64,000 bases of DNA from Bacillota bacterium (GTDB lineage Bacteria; Bacillota; Clostridia; Caldicoprobacterales; Xylanivirgaceae). Position 1 is the stretch's first letter. The number at the start of each line of letters is the position of its first letter. The translations under genes and the position numbers were made by a program. Below, piece by piece: positions 33,979 to 43,300 of the stretch. The notes under the pieces are model-generated. The model saw only the letters and a list, made by a program, of their open reading frames with translations. It was not told the DNA's origin and did no database searches. Location of the stretch: contig JAMOAB010000029.1 in assembly GCA_023621995.1 (NCBI GenBank), positions 100,105 through 164,104 of the forward strand, in the 5' to 3' direction.

Positions 33979-34782
33979 ATGAGGCCAATAAAGAGATCTA
34001 AGCTACGAATTGCAATAGGAAAACTCTATTATACCTTCATGAGATATTTAGAGTGGTATTTTGGCAAAAAAAAGTTTGCCAATGTGTATGAAAGAGAACT
34101 TCTCCCCCATATAGTATTTACACATAAAACGCCCCTCATTAGGAATCTAAAAGATGTAGACATGTGGCTCCAATACAATAAGATAGTCAATTTACAAATT
34201 GCGACCAAAAAAATAGATGGCTTAGTTATAAACCCTGGTGAAACATTTTCTTATTGGAAGACAATCGGAAAACCGACTAAGAGAAAGGGCTATATGGCTG
34301 GAATAGTCCTCCACTATGGCGCTTTCAAGCCGGGCATTGGTGGTGGACTGTGCCAGTTATCAAATCTAATCTATTGGATGACCTTGCATACACCGCTAAC
34401 TATAACAGAACGTTATAGACATAGCTATGATGTATTCCCAGATTCAAATCGCACCCAACCCTTTGGCAGTGGGGCAACATGTGTGTATAACTATAGAGAC
34501 TTGAGAGTGTATAATGGAACTCAAGATCCCTATCAATTACATATCTATCTTGCAGATGGTTATCTGATGGGAGAGTGGAGAAGCACTAAAGAACCATACT
34601 ATAGATACAAAGTCTATGAAAAGGATCATTGGATAACCCATGAATATTGGGGTGGGTATGTAAGGCATAACTATATATATAGAAAGAAATATGGAAGAGA
34701 AGATGTCCTAATAGAAGATGAGTATATTACAGAAAATCATGCCATTATGATGTATCAACCATTTTTAGAAGATGGGAAATAA
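33979..34782 (+). CDS. VanW family protein
   Basis: A 267-residue VanW-domain protein: INPGETFSYWKTIGKPTKRKGY, GGGLCQLSNLIYW, PDSNRTQPFGSGATCVYNYRDL. VanW is an accessory gene of some vancomycin-resistance clusters, but stand-alone homologues without any resistance genes are widespread in clostridia and their function is not known. There is no N-terminal signal peptide. No VanA/H/X homologues are nearby, so resistance is not implied. Confidence 0.88.
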   Translation: MRPIKRSKLRIAIGKLYYTFMRYLEWYFGKKKFANVYERELLPHIVFTHKTPLIRNLKDVDMWLQYNKIVNLQIATKKIDGLVINPGETFSYWKTIGKPTKRKGYMAGIVLHYGAFKPGIGGGLCQLSNLIYWMTLHTPLTITERYRHSYDVFPDSNRTQPFGSGATCVYNYRDLRVYNGTQDPYQLHIYLADGYLMGEWRSTKEPYYRYKVYEKDHWITHEYWGGYVRHNYIYRKKYGREDVLIEDEYITENHAIMMYQPFLEDGK

Positions 34783-34808
34783 AATGAATTATGAAGGGAG
34801 GAGAGAGG

Positions 34809-35540
34809 ATGGGTAATATAGCGGCATTTTTTGATATAGATGGTACACTTTTTAGAAACTCCCTTATGATTGAGCATTTCAAAAAGCTTATCAAATATGA
34901 AGTGATAGATCCTTCACTGTGGTATGGAAATCTTAAGGATTCCTATTCAGAATGGGAGCGACGTTATGGCGAATTTGAGGATTACTTAGAAGAATTGGCA
35001 GAAGTCTATTTAAAAGAGCTCAAGGGTATAAACAAGGACTATATAGAGTTTATAGCCAGTCAGGTAATAAAGATAAATGGGGAAAAGGTCTATAAATATA
35101 CTAGATCTAGAATCAAATGGCATAAGGAGAGTGGGCACAAAGTGTTTTTTATATCTGGTGCTCCTGACTTTCTGGTGGAGAAGATGGCCGAAAAATATGG
35201 GGTCACAGAATACAAAGCCACAGAGTATCTAGTAGATGGTAATAATAATTTTACCGGAGAGATTGTCAAGATGTGGGATTCAGAAAATAAGCAGAATGCA
35301 CTCAATGAGTTTGTAGAGAGGTTCTGTGTAGATCTAGACTCTAGTTATTCATATGGTGATACTACGGGTGACTTGTCAATGCTAAGAATGGTGGGCTACC
35401 CTGTGGCTATAAATCCGAATAGAGGCTTGTTGATGGCTATAAAGGAGGACAAAGAGTTATACAACAAGGCTTCCATTATAGTAGAGAGGAAGGATTTGAT
35501 ATATAGCTTAAGTCCTGATGTAGAGATTTTAGATATATAG
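34809..35540 (+). CDS. HAD-IB family phosphatase (SerB-like)
   Basis: A 243-residue haloacid-dehalogenase hydrolase. Motif I FFDIDGTLFRNS with the nucleophilic Asp, motif II FISGAPDFLVE (Ser), motif III Lys, and motif IV SYGDTTGDLSMLRMVG. The helical cap is typical of HAD-IB enzymes such as phosphoserine phosphatase or bacterial CicA-like enzymes. Substrate unknown. ATG 34809 is chosen because GGGAGG at about 34796 precedes it. Confidence 0.87.
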   Translation: MGNIAAFFDIDGTLFRNSLMIEHFKKLIKYEVIDPSLWYGNLKDSYSEWERRYGEFEDYLEELAEVYLKELKGINKDYIEFIASQVIKINGEKVYKYTRSRIKWHKESGHKVFFISGAPDFLVEKMAEKYGVTEYKATEYLVDGNNNFTGEIVKMWDSENKQNALNEFVERFCVDLDSSYSYGDTTGDLSMLRMVGYPVAINPNRGLLMAIKEDKELYNKASIIVERKDLIYSLSPDVEILDI

Positions 35541-35582
35541 GAGAAAACTTCTAGATATAAAATATATAGGGAGGTTTTTGAG

Positions 35583-35912
35583 GTGTCTTGGTGTTCTAAG
35601 TGCAAAGCTGAATATATTGATGGAGTTACCCGTTGTGGCGATTGTGATGTTGAGCTTATAGATGAAAAGTCAGAGACTGAAGAAGATATTGTGAATAAAC
35701 CTGTAGATTGGGCTCTACTAAAAAATTTTAGTGAATCTGAAACATATGTGATTGAAACCCTTTTAAAAGAAGAAGGCATACCCGTTTTAAAGAGACGGAG
35801 GGGAGTGGGTGGCTACTTAAAAGTGAGTGCAGGGATGTCAATTTTTGGTGTAGATCTATATGTGCCATCGGAAGAGTTAAATAGGGCCAAGGAATTATTA
35901 GAGAAAAAATAG
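35583..35912 (+). CDS. Zinc-ribbon / DUF2007 protein
   Basis: The 109-residue protein begins with a zinc ribbon (WCSKCKAEYIDGVTRCGDCDVEL). A DUF2007-type domain follows (ALLKNFSESETYVIETLLKEEGIPVL through VDLYVPSEELNRAKELL), a family described as putative signal-transducing. Start GTG 35583 with GGGAGG upstream. Function unknown. Confidence 0.8.
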   Translation: MSWCSKCKAEYIDGVTRCGDCDVELIDEKSETEEDIVNKPVDWALLKNFSESETYVIETLLKEEGIPVLKRRRGVGGYLKVSAGMSIFGVDLYVPSEELNRAKELLEKK

Positions 35913-35926
35913 ATAGGGGACATTTT

Positions 35927-36565
35927 ATGATAGCAATAATCATTTGTTTTTTAATTATTTTAATACTCAATATAATTGGCATCCAAAGAGAGAATAATCA
36001 TATGAGAGCTATCACCAAATTACTTCTAGTTCCTACATTGGTAGTCCTCTATATAACTCAGACATCAGAGGTTGAGCCCTTGGTGATTATAGCTCTAGTG
36101 GCAGGACTTATAGGAGATATCTTTTTAATGCTTAAAGGTAAGGAGACATACTTTATATTGGGAGCTATTTCATTTTTAGTAGGGCATATATTTTATATAC
36201 TTGCATTTTTAAAGAGAGTTGACATGTTTGGACGTGGGGCTTATTGGCTCTTAGGATTAGTTGTAGTTTATCTATTGGCAGGCATGTTATTTAAGAAACT
36301 ATTATCAGATCATACTGGCGAACTTAAGCCTTATGTTGCTATCTATACTTTGTGCATATTTACTATGAGTTTTGTAGGTATTGTAGTTGGAGTGTTGTGG
36401 AATATTAATAGTGTTATATTTATTGCGATAGGTTCTATATTATTTATTTTATCAGATGCCATACTAGGTCTCAATAAATTTAGAGATGCTGACCTGCCAC
36501 AAGCGTGGGTTATGCTTACCTATGGGCTAGCTCAGCTCTTTATAACCATATGGTTCATTTGCTAA
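35927..36565 (+). CDS. Lysoplasmalogenase (YhhN/TMEM86 family) membrane protein
   Basis: A 212-residue protein with about seven to eight predicted transmembrane helices. Family features: KLLLVPTLVVLY, AGLIGDIFLML, FLVGHIFYILAF and FILSDAILGLNKF, which include the conserved Asp residues proposed as catalytic in TMEM86 lysoplasmalogenases. It may hydrolyse the vinyl-ether bond of lysoplasmalogens, lipids common in clostridia. The biochemical role of bacterial members is little tested. Confidence 0.85.
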   Translation: MIAIIICFLIILILNIIGIQRENNHMRAITKLLLVPTLVVLYITQTSEVEPLVIIALVAGLIGDIFLMLKGKETYFILGAISFLVGHIFYILAFLKRVDMFGRGAYWLLGLVVVYLLAGMLFKKLLSDHTGELKPYVAIYTLCIFTMSFVGIVVGVLWNINSVIFIAIGSILFILSDAILGLNKFRDADLPQAWVMLTYGLAQLFITIWFIC

Positions 36566-36613
36566 ATAGAGTATTAAGGTTAAAGAGAACTGTAAAACGG
36601 AGTGATAAAACAT

Positions 36614-37525
36614 ATGGCAGAACCTGTATACTTGGACTTACTAGAGAGTAGAAAATTTGAACAGAGGGTAGAGAAATTGAAGAAAATGCTGGAGAACTGT
36701 GTTCTTTGCCCCCATCAATGTAGAGTGAATAGATTAAATGGTGAGAGAGGTTATTGCAAGACTTTGGATAGAGCCGTGGTATCCTCTTATCAACGTCATT
36801 TTGGTGAAGAAGCAGAGCTAGTAGGACGCAGTGGATCAGGTACTATATTTTTTTCAAATTGCAATTTGAGCTGTGTCTTCTGTCAAAACTATGAAATTAG
36901 TCAGTGTGGTGAGGGCAGAGAGGTGGATGCAAAAAGCTTATCAGAGATGATGCTCTATCTGCAGAGACAAGGATGTCACAACATAAATTTAGTATCTCCA
37001 AGCCACATAGTGCCCCAAATTGTAGAGGGTATATATATGGCATCACAGAAGGGGCTTAATATACCAATAGTATACAATACCAATAGTTATGATTCAGCAG
37101 ATATCTTAAGGCTTTTAGATGGAATAGTGGATATATATATGCCTGATATAAAGTTTTCTGATGATTCTATTGCCTTTAAATATCTAGGTGTAAAAAATTA
37201 TTATAGTATTGCAACAGCTGCAGTAAAGGAAATGTATAGGCAGGTAGGTAATTTAAAGATAGATGACAGGGGGATTGCCTATAGGGGACTTCTCATAAGA
37301 CATTTAGTTATGCCTCAAAACATAGCTGGGACAGATAAGATAATGCAATTTATAGGAGATGAAGTATCAAAGGATGCATATGTAAACATTATGGCCCAAT
37401 ATTACCCAGCATATAAGGCCTATAAATTTGAAGAACTCAATAGAGTACTAGATATGAGTGAGTATGAGAAGGCGATTGGGGAGGCACAGTTGGCAGGTCT
37501 TAGGAATTATAGGATCAATGTGTAA
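36614..37525 (+). CDS. PflA/PflX-like radical SAM protein
   Basis: A 304-residue radical SAM protein. The cluster motif CNLSCVFCQNYEIS (about residue 80-93) is of the CxxxCxxC type, preceded by a Cys-rich segment CVLCPHQCRVNRLNGERGYC (about 32-51). It resembles the COG1313 (PflX) group, whose physiological partner is unknown. ATG 36614 is taken as start (CGGAG upstream); GTG 36602 is possible. Convergent with the yesM-like kinase. Confidence 0.85.
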   Translation: MAEPVYLDLLESRKFEQRVEKLKKMLENCVLCPHQCRVNRLNGERGYCKTLDRAVVSSYQRHFGEEAELVGRSGSGTIFFSNCNLSCVFCQNYEISQCGEGREVDAKSLSEMMLYLQRQGCHNINLVSPSHIVPQIVEGIYMASQKGLNIPIVYNTNSYDSADILRLLDGIVDIYMPDIKFSDDSIAFKYLGVKNYYSIATAAVKEMYRQVGNLKIDDRGIAYRGLLIRHLVMPQNIAGTDKIMQFIGDEVSKDAYVNIMAQYYPAYKAYKFEELNRVLDMSEYEKAIGEAQLAGLRNYRINV

Positions 37526-37542
37526 AACCTATAAAGAGTAAC

Positions 37543-39348
37543 TCAATGTAAATTTTCATTTCTATAATTATAAGGCATGGTGATTGTAACCTTTGTTCCT
37601 ACATTTGGTGTTGATTCAAAAATGATCTGTGCTTGATTGTCATAATATAATTTTAATCGATCGATGACGTTTTTAAGTCCATAACCTCCCATATGTTCCC
37701 TATCAGTATGGAATTCGCTATAGCCCATCAATTTAGCTACTGTGCTGCGATCCATGCCAATACCATTATCTTTAATTGTAATTTTGATCATTTCTCCTTG
37801 CAGAATTGCAGAAATATAAATTTCTCCCTGTTCTACATCAGAATTGGCAATTCCATGTATAATACTATTTTCAACAATGGGCTGTAGGAGTAATTTCATG
37901 ATCTTATAATTTTCAAGGCGTTGGTCAATGTTGGTATATAGATTTATTCTTTTTGAGAACCGAAGATTTTGTAGATCAACATATAGACGTACATGTTCAA
38001 TTTCATCTGCTAAATCGATATAATCACTACCATGGCTCAGACTGATTCGGTAAAATCGAGACAATTTAATTACAATATCACAGACCAGATCCATATCATT
38101 GCGTTTAGCAGTCCACAATATGAGGTCGAGAGTATTATATAGGAAATGGGGGTTGATCTGTGCTTGTAGCACTTTCATCTCCATGGCATTGAGATTTCTA
38201 CCTAAAAGATATTGTTCCTTCATCAAAGCATCAATCTTTTGAACCATGTAGTTGAAGCTAGTTTGGAGATCGCCAATTTCATCAGCACTGTCTACAATAC
38301 ATTTGACGTTAAAGTTACCACTTTCAACAACTCGAATTTGTTTTGCCAAGGTATTTATTCTTTTAGAATTATGCATTCCAAAGAAGTAGGCAAGGAAATA
38401 TACTAAAATACTGGTTAAAGCAATGGACAATATAAATCGCGATTTAAAATTAGATTGGGTAACTAGCAGATCCTCCATAGAGGTGATGGAAATTAATTTC
38501 CATGTATTCCATAGTGATACCATTCCAACAACATTATTGTCTACAATAGATATACTTGTAAGGTCACGTTCCCCAGTGTCTTTTTCAATGGCGGTTTTTA
38601 CATATTTTAATTGGCTCTCATTAGCCGTTGTATAAATAAATAGGGGACTAAAATTTCTATCGGTAATCAACACCTCGCCTTTAGAGGTGTAATCGGCAGC
38701 CTTCATAAGCTCTAACACATCTTCTTCTAGCATATCTACACATATTATACCAATGATCTTATCAAAATCCTTAGAGCTTCGAATGGGTACAATGGCTGAT
38801 ATAATTCGTCTAACATCATTTAAAATATATTTATATTCATAGGGTTTTGAAAAGTATACAACAGAATAGAAGTCATCAAGCATTTTAGCCCACTCTGCAT
38901 TGCCAATACTATCTAGATTATAGGTAACAACGTTTCGGTTGCTATAGATAAACCCATTGCTTACATATAGGCGTATATCATATATATGGGGAGACGATGA
39001 TAGGAAGGTGGACACGACAATATCTAACTTCCTCAGATCTTCCATTTGTTCACTTGTAGGGGTAGAGGCAGGGTCTTTTTCAAGGATATTGGTAATGGTA
39101 GTCTGTTTGGAGAGCACTTTAGCTGTGTTAGAAAGTTCTGTTAACTTGGCATTTATAGAACTTTCTACTTGATGCAGATATAATTCTGATAGGGCAACAG
39201 ATTGGGTTTTAAGCATCTGTACGTTTTGATAGTAGGAAAAAACTGACAGCAAAATAACAGGGATTAGGACGGCAATAAAAAACGATAAAATAAGCTTGTT
39301 TTGATAGGATGTGTTTTTATAGAAATTTTTGATAGAGTTGACAATCAA
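37543..39348 (-). CDS. YesM-type sensor histidine kinase
   Basis: A 601-residue sensor kinase. Transmembrane helix at about 19-39, extracellular dCACHE-like sensor (about 40-300), second helix (about 303-322), HAMP, and the His_kinase domain with LQAQINPHFLYNTLDLI containing the phospho-acceptor His. The HATPase region follows with PIVENSIIHGI and DNGIGMD. YesM/YesN pairs in Firmicutes control adjacent carbohydrate uptake genes. TTG start at 39348 with AAGGAGG upstream. It is downstream of the regulator gene on the same strand. Confidence 0.93.
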   Translation of the reverse strand: MIVNSIKNFYKNTSYQNKLILSFFIAVLIPVILLSVFSYYQNVQMLKTQSVALSELYLHQVESSINAKLTELSNTAKVLSKQTTITNILEKDPASTPTSEQMEDLRKLDIVVSTFLSSSPHIYDIRLYVSNGFIYSNRNVVTYNLDSIGNAEWAKMLDDFYSVVYFSKPYEYKYILNDVRRIISAIVPIRSSKDFDKIIGIICVDMLEEDVLELMKAADYTSKGEVLITDRNFSPLFIYTTANESQLKYVKTAIEKDTGERDLTSISIVDNNVVGMVSLWNTWKLISITSMEDLLVTQSNFKSRFILSIALTSILVYFLAYFFGMHNSKRINTLAKQIRVVESGNFNVKCIVDSADEIGDLQTSFNYMVQKIDALMKEQYLLGRNLNAMEMKVLQAQINPHFLYNTLDLILWTAKRNDMDLVCDIVIKLSRFYRISLSHGSDYIDLADEIEHVRLYVDLQNLRFSKRINLYTNIDQRLENYKIMKLLLQPIVENSIIHGIANSDVEQGEIYISAILQGEMIKITIKDNGIGMDRSTVAKLMGYSEFHTDREHMGGYGLKNVIDRLKLYYDNQAQIIFESTPNVGTKVTITMPYNYRNENLH

Positions 39349-39406
39349 TTGAATCCTTTATCCTCCTTTATAATTTTTAATAACATATATCTATTCTCAG
39401 TATATG

Positions 39407-40924
39407 TCACCATAGATGTTTATTGCGGAACGTACTTGGATTTACACCAAAATGTTTAGTAAAGACTTTGGTAAAATAATTCTGATTGGCATAGCCCACT
39501 TGCTCTGCAATCTCTCCTATAGTGAGCGTAGTATCTGTGAGTAGACGCCTTGATTTATTCATCTTTACTTCCTGTATAAATTGATTTATGGTTTTGCCAG
39601 TAGTCTTTTTATATAGATGACATAGATACGTAGGTGTCAGGTATACATGCTCTGCTATCTTATCGATGGATAGGTCTTTATCATAGTTTTGCAGAATAAA
39701 TCTTTCTACATCAAATATAACGCGTCCCTTGTCGTCTAGGTCACTTATATTGTCTTGAATTTGTTCCAACAATTGCATTAGATATTCTTTTATATCTATA
39801 ATATCTGATGCATAAATAATGATATCTGTGATATATTTTTGTTGCGTTAGATCACACGATTGGAGCTTTTGGTTTAGCCTAAAGGCTATACCAGCAAGTT
39901 CATCCTTGATGGCGGGAATATCTTCTGGTCGACAACTACGCATGTGGTCTACGTATTCTTCCAAAAAATTAATAGCCATTGCCATATTATTGCTGTCAAC
40001 TTGCTTAAAAAACATAGTCTCTAAATCTTTAGATGGTATAAACTGAGTTGTGCTTACCCTACTGTAGGGGATCAGTTGCCCACATCCTATCAAAAAAGCT
40101 GATTTAACTGCTTTTCTAGCTTGTATATATGAAGTTTTTAGGTGTTTGTGTGAAGATACTGGGTTTCCTATGCCAATGGTTAGAATTTGGGAAGTATCTT
40201 CTACAATATCAAGAAGCTGATTAAACTCTTCCACTATTTCCATGTCTAAGACCGAGGCATCATCTACATTTGCGTGTATAATGTAGCCATTGTTTACAGT
40301 AGAAATTACATAGCTCTCCCCAAAGATTTGAGATAAAACTTGTCTAAAACGGGGTAGATAGTGATTAACTGTTATTAGCTCTGTAGCTGAGTTTAGCTCA
40401 TGTTTGCTATTGAATTGTACAATGGCTGTGACCAAAGGATTATTTATATCTATAGAAATATCATCTAAGGATGATGAATCGATCCAGTCCTTTTGAATGA
40501 GATTTAGAGCAATATCGTTATCATAGGCGGTATTTTTAACTGTATAATGTTCGAGGCAGGCAGTCTTGGCCTTTTCTATAGCTTGTACTAATTCTGCCAG
40601 TTCAAAGGGTTTGTATATATAGTCAACTGCATTTAGATGGATTGCACTTTTAAGAAATTCTTTGTCGGAGTATGCACTTAGAAAAATTACTTTTATGTTG
40701 GGATAGCGTGGTTGTATATAGTTAATAAGCGAAATGCCATCCATCTTTGGCATCCTTATATCGCATAGGATAATATCAGGTCTTTGCTCATCAATTAATT
40801 CGATAGCCTCTAGACCATTAGTTGCTTCTCCACATATGGAGATATCCATTGCTGACCAGTCAATGGAGGATTTTATTCCTTCTAAAGTTGCTGGTTCATC
40901 TTCCACAAGTAGCATTTTGAACAT
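39407..40924 (-). CDS. YesN-type response regulator with AraC DNA-binding domain
   Basis: A protein of about 505 residues. N-terminal receiver domain (LLVEDEPATLEGIK, phospho-acceptor Asp in IILCDIRMPKMDGI, KPFEL), a long middle region, and a C-terminal AraC/XylS double HTH (LSIDKIAEHVYLTPTYLCHLYKKTTG, then TIGEIAEQVGYANQNYFTKVFTKHFG). Start at the ATG giving MFKMLLVEDEP (40924), since AAAGGGG precedes it. It is transcribed divergently from the sugar ABC permease genes, its likely targets, and shares an operon with the YesM-type kinase. Confidence 0.94.
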   Translation of the reverse strand: MFKMLLVEDEPATLEGIKSSIDWSAMDISICGEATNGLEAIELIDEQRPDIILCDIRMPKMDGISLINYIQPRYPNIKVIFLSAYSDKEFLKSAIHLNAVDYIYKPFELAELVQAIEKAKTACLEHYTVKNTAYDNDIALNLIQKDWIDSSSLDDISIDINNPLVTAIVQFNSKHELNSATELITVNHYLPRFRQVLSQIFGESYVISTVNNGYIIHANVDDASVLDMEIVEEFNQLLDIVEDTSQILTIGIGNPVSSHKHLKTSYIQARKAVKSAFLIGCGQLIPYSRVSTTQFIPSKDLETMFFKQVDSNNMAMAINFLEEYVDHMRSCRPEDIPAIKDELAGIAFRLNQKLQSCDLTQQKYITDIIIYASDIIDIKEYLMQLLEQIQDNISDLDDKGRVIFDVERFILQNYDKDLSIDKIAEHVYLTPTYLCHLYKKTTGKTINQFIQEVKMNKSRRLLTDTTLTIGEIAEQVGYANQNYFTKVFTKHFGVNPSTFRNKHLW

Positions 40925-41020
40925 TGATAATGTTACCCCTTTCCCCAAAGGTTACTATCATCGTATATTTGCTATTCTTAATCAATAATGTATAAATAAA
41001 ATTTGGATACAGTCAAATTT

Positions 41021-41049
41021 ATAATACCAAAATGCAAATTTACTGTCAA
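41021..41049 (-). promoter_or_regulatory. SigA promoter of the yesN/yesM-type operon
   Basis: On the minus strand: TTGACA (41049-41044), 17-bp spacer, TATTAT (41026-41021). This leaves about 90 nt of leader before the regulator start. Confidence 0.82.
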
Positions 41050-41191
41050 TCAGATCTCAAGCAATTTACTTTTTATGGTAATATAGAACAGTATCGCAAT
41101 AATTTATCATAAATCATAATATTTTATCAATTCTAGAAAAAACCCTAGTCTAAAGCCCTAAAATATTACTAATTTTCATCTAGATAACTCA

Positions 41192-41220
41192 TTGATATTA
41201 TATCATATTCTCTATATCAT
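41192..41220 (+). promoter_or_regulatory. Candidate promoter of the ABC importer operon
   Basis: TTGATA (41192-41197), 17-bp spacer, TATCAT (41215-41220). The moderate match fits a promoter that needs an activator. Confidence 0.5.
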
Positions 41221-41308
41221 AGAGATAAGCACATTGATAATCCTAAGAGAGGATAATATTACTTTAATGAATTAATATCAATTGGGAAATGGGGGGTATG
41301 TAGCACAT

Positions 41309-42292
41309 ATGGGAAAAACTATTTACGGTTCAGATATCAAACAAATTGAACAAGGTGTTGTTTCAAAGAAGAGTAGTCCATTTATGCGTTATTTCAAGAA
41401 AAACTACGACATGTATCTACTATTGATACCTACTTTAGTGTTTATAATTATATTCAATATAATTCCAATGTATGGGATAACACTTGCCTTTAAGGATTAC
41501 AATATGTTTGCGGCAGAAACACCATGGAAATCGATTAGTGCTAGTGAATGGGTTGGCTTTAAACATTTTAAAAATGTATTTGGACGAAGTGATTTTAAAA
41601 ATGCCCTAGCCAATACACTGATTATAAGCGCTTATAAGATTTTATTTCTCTTTCCCCTACCGATTATCTTTGCAATATTTTTAAACGAGGTAAATAGTAT
41701 TAAATTTCAAAAGGGATTGCAGCTTATTGTATATCTTCCGCATTTCTTATCATGGGCTGTAGTTGCTGGTATATTTGTTGCTCTCCTTAGTTCAACGGGA
41801 GTAGTCAATATGATGTTAGCTAAGCTAGGGTTTGAAAAAGTTAAGTTCATGATGGACAATTCAGTATTCCGTAAGGTATTAGTTTTCTCAGAAGGTTGGA
41901 AGGAAATTGGATGGAGTTCTATAATATATTTTGCAGCAATTGCAGGCCTAGATCAGGAGTGTTATGAAGCAGCTCATATCGATGGTGCAAATCGCTTTCA
42001 ACAAATATGGTATATAACTATTCCTGGCCTAATGCCCACCATCATTCTAATGCTCATCCTTCGCGTTGGGAGTATTATGGATGCTGGCTTTTCCCAAATT
42101 TTTGCCATGTACAATCCTACTGTATATGAATCGGCAGATATCATAGGCACCTATGTATATCGTATGGGCCTTGGTAAGATGGACTTTAGCATGGGAACAG
42201 CAGTAGGGCTTTTCAACTCGTTAATTGGATTGATATTAGTGTTAAGCTCCAATAAGCTTGCAAAGAAAGCCACAGGCAAGAGCATTTGGTAG
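41309..42292 (+). CDS. CUT1 sugar ABC transporter permease (LplB-like)
   Basis: A 327-residue permease with six predicted transmembrane helices, the first being MYLLLIPTLVFIIIFNIIPMYG. The cytoplasmic EAA loop EAAHIDGANRFQQIWYITIPGL contacts the ATPase. It belongs to the LplB/YtcP-associated CUT1 group for oligosaccharides. ATG 41309 is chosen (GGGGGG upstream); an in-frame TTG at 41282 is possible. Pairs with the next permease and the lipoprotein receptor. Confidence 0.92.
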   Translation: MGKTIYGSDIKQIEQGVVSKKSSPFMRYFKKNYDMYLLLIPTLVFIIIFNIIPMYGITLAFKDYNMFAAETPWKSISASEWVGFKHFKNVFGRSDFKNALANTLIISAYKILFLFPLPIIFAIFLNEVNSIKFQKGLQLIVYLPHFLSWAVVAGIFVALLSSTGVVNMMLAKLGFEKVKFMMDNSVFRKVLVFSEGWKEIGWSSIIYFAAIAGLDQECYEAAHIDGANRFQQIWYITIPGLMPTIILMLILRVGSIMDAGFSQIFAMYNPTVYESADIIGTYVYRMGLGKMDFSMGTAVGLFNSLIGLILVLSSNKLAKKATGKSIW

Positions 42293-42323
42293 GACAATCT
42301 TAGTAAGGGAGGGAGATAAGCAT

Positions 42324-43211
42324 ATGGCAACTAAACAAAAACATAAGATTTCTGTTTTTACGATCATAAATGTATTTATACTATCACTATTTGGAGTCAT
42401 TACACTACTTCCTGTATTGCATGTTGTTGCAAAGGCCTTTAGTGGTGAAGGTCCAGTGGTAGCAGGCTTGGTGACATTTTGGCCTAAACAATTTCAAACA
42501 GATACTATTAAATATGTATTAAAGAAACCAGAATTTTTAAGTTCTTTTAAAGTTTCGCTATTTGTCACAATAGTTGGGACTGCCATTGCCATGTTTTTGA
42601 CAGTTACAGTGGCATATCCCCTATCTAAACCTGAATTGAAAGGTAGGAAGTTTTTCCTATATATATTTGTGTTTATAATGTTATTTAACGCAGGGATGGT
42701 TCCAAATTATCTATTGTATCGTTCGCTGAATTTGACTAACACTATTTGGGCTTTAATCTTTCCAGGTGCCTTTTCTGTATTTAACATGCTAGTTGTTAAA
42801 AATTATTTTGAGTCACTACCAGAGACTGTAGAAGAGGCAGCTAGAATTGATGGGGCATCCAATATGCAGACACTTTATAAAGTGGTGATTCCCATGTCTC
42901 TGCCAGTTTTAGCAACGGTGACATTGTTTTATGCAGTTGGCTTTTGGAATAACTATATGTCTGGTGTCCTATATATTACAGATCCGTCTTTGAAACCACT
43001 ACAGCAATATCTATATGATTTAATCAATGAAGCTCTTGAGACTATCGATGCTACAGGTAATATTGCGGATATAGATTCAGCAATGAACCTTACAGGTGAG
43101 AGTGTGCGTGCGGCAACTATTGTTGTGTCTACAGTACCTATATTGCTTGTCTATCCATCCCTACAAAAATATTTTGTAAAGGGTATAACCATAGGTTCTG
43201 TAAAGGGATAA
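42324..43211 (+). CDS. CUT1 sugar ABC transporter permease (LplC/YtcP-like)
   Basis: A 295-residue permease with six predicted helices and the EAA loop EEAARIDGASNMQTLYKVVIPMS. It is the second half of the heterodimeric channel. RBS GGGAGG precedes ATG 42324. No ATP-binding subunit is encoded here, as is usual for CUT1 systems that share a multitask ATPase such as MsmX. Confidence 0.93.
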   Translation: MATKQKHKISVFTIINVFILSLFGVITLLPVLHVVAKAFSGEGPVVAGLVTFWPKQFQTDTIKYVLKKPEFLSSFKVSLFVTIVGTAIAMFLTVTVAYPLSKPELKGRKFFLYIFVFIMLFNAGMVPNYLLYRSLNLTNTIWALIFPGAFSVFNMLVVKNYFESLPETVEEAARIDGASNMQTLYKVVIPMSLPVLATVTLFYAVGFWNNYMSGVLYITDPSLKPLQQYLYDLINEALETIDATGNIADIDSAMNLTGESVRAATIVVSTVPILLVYPSLQKYFVKGITIGSVKG

Positions 43212-43300
43212 GATTTGAAGAGGAGCTTTACAGATTCAATTGTAAGGCTTTAATATAAAAACAAAGACTAGATATAAAATAAAAACTAGGAGGTATGATT

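Larger units (their letters stand above)
40925..41308. other. Divergent regulatory region, YesN-type regulator / ABC importer
   Basis: 384 bp, very AT-rich, no ORF. It holds a minus-strand promoter (41021-41049), a candidate plus-strand promoter (41192-41220), an inverted repeat TCTCTAT-ATC-ATAGAGA (41209-41225) at the predicted start point, and two ATTGATA copies 42 bp apart (41191, 41233) that could be regulator half-sites. Confidence 0.5.

Noticed and set aside
33979-34782. VanW as part of a vancomycin-resistance cluster
   Set aside because: No VanA/B ligase, VanH, VanX or VanRS homologues lie nearby; stand-alone VanW proteins are common in clostridia.
41627-41640. ATAAGCGCTTATA palindrome in the ABC permease gene
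   Set aside because: Similar core to the LacI operator but with changed outer bases, within a coding region 300 bp from its start; likely chance.
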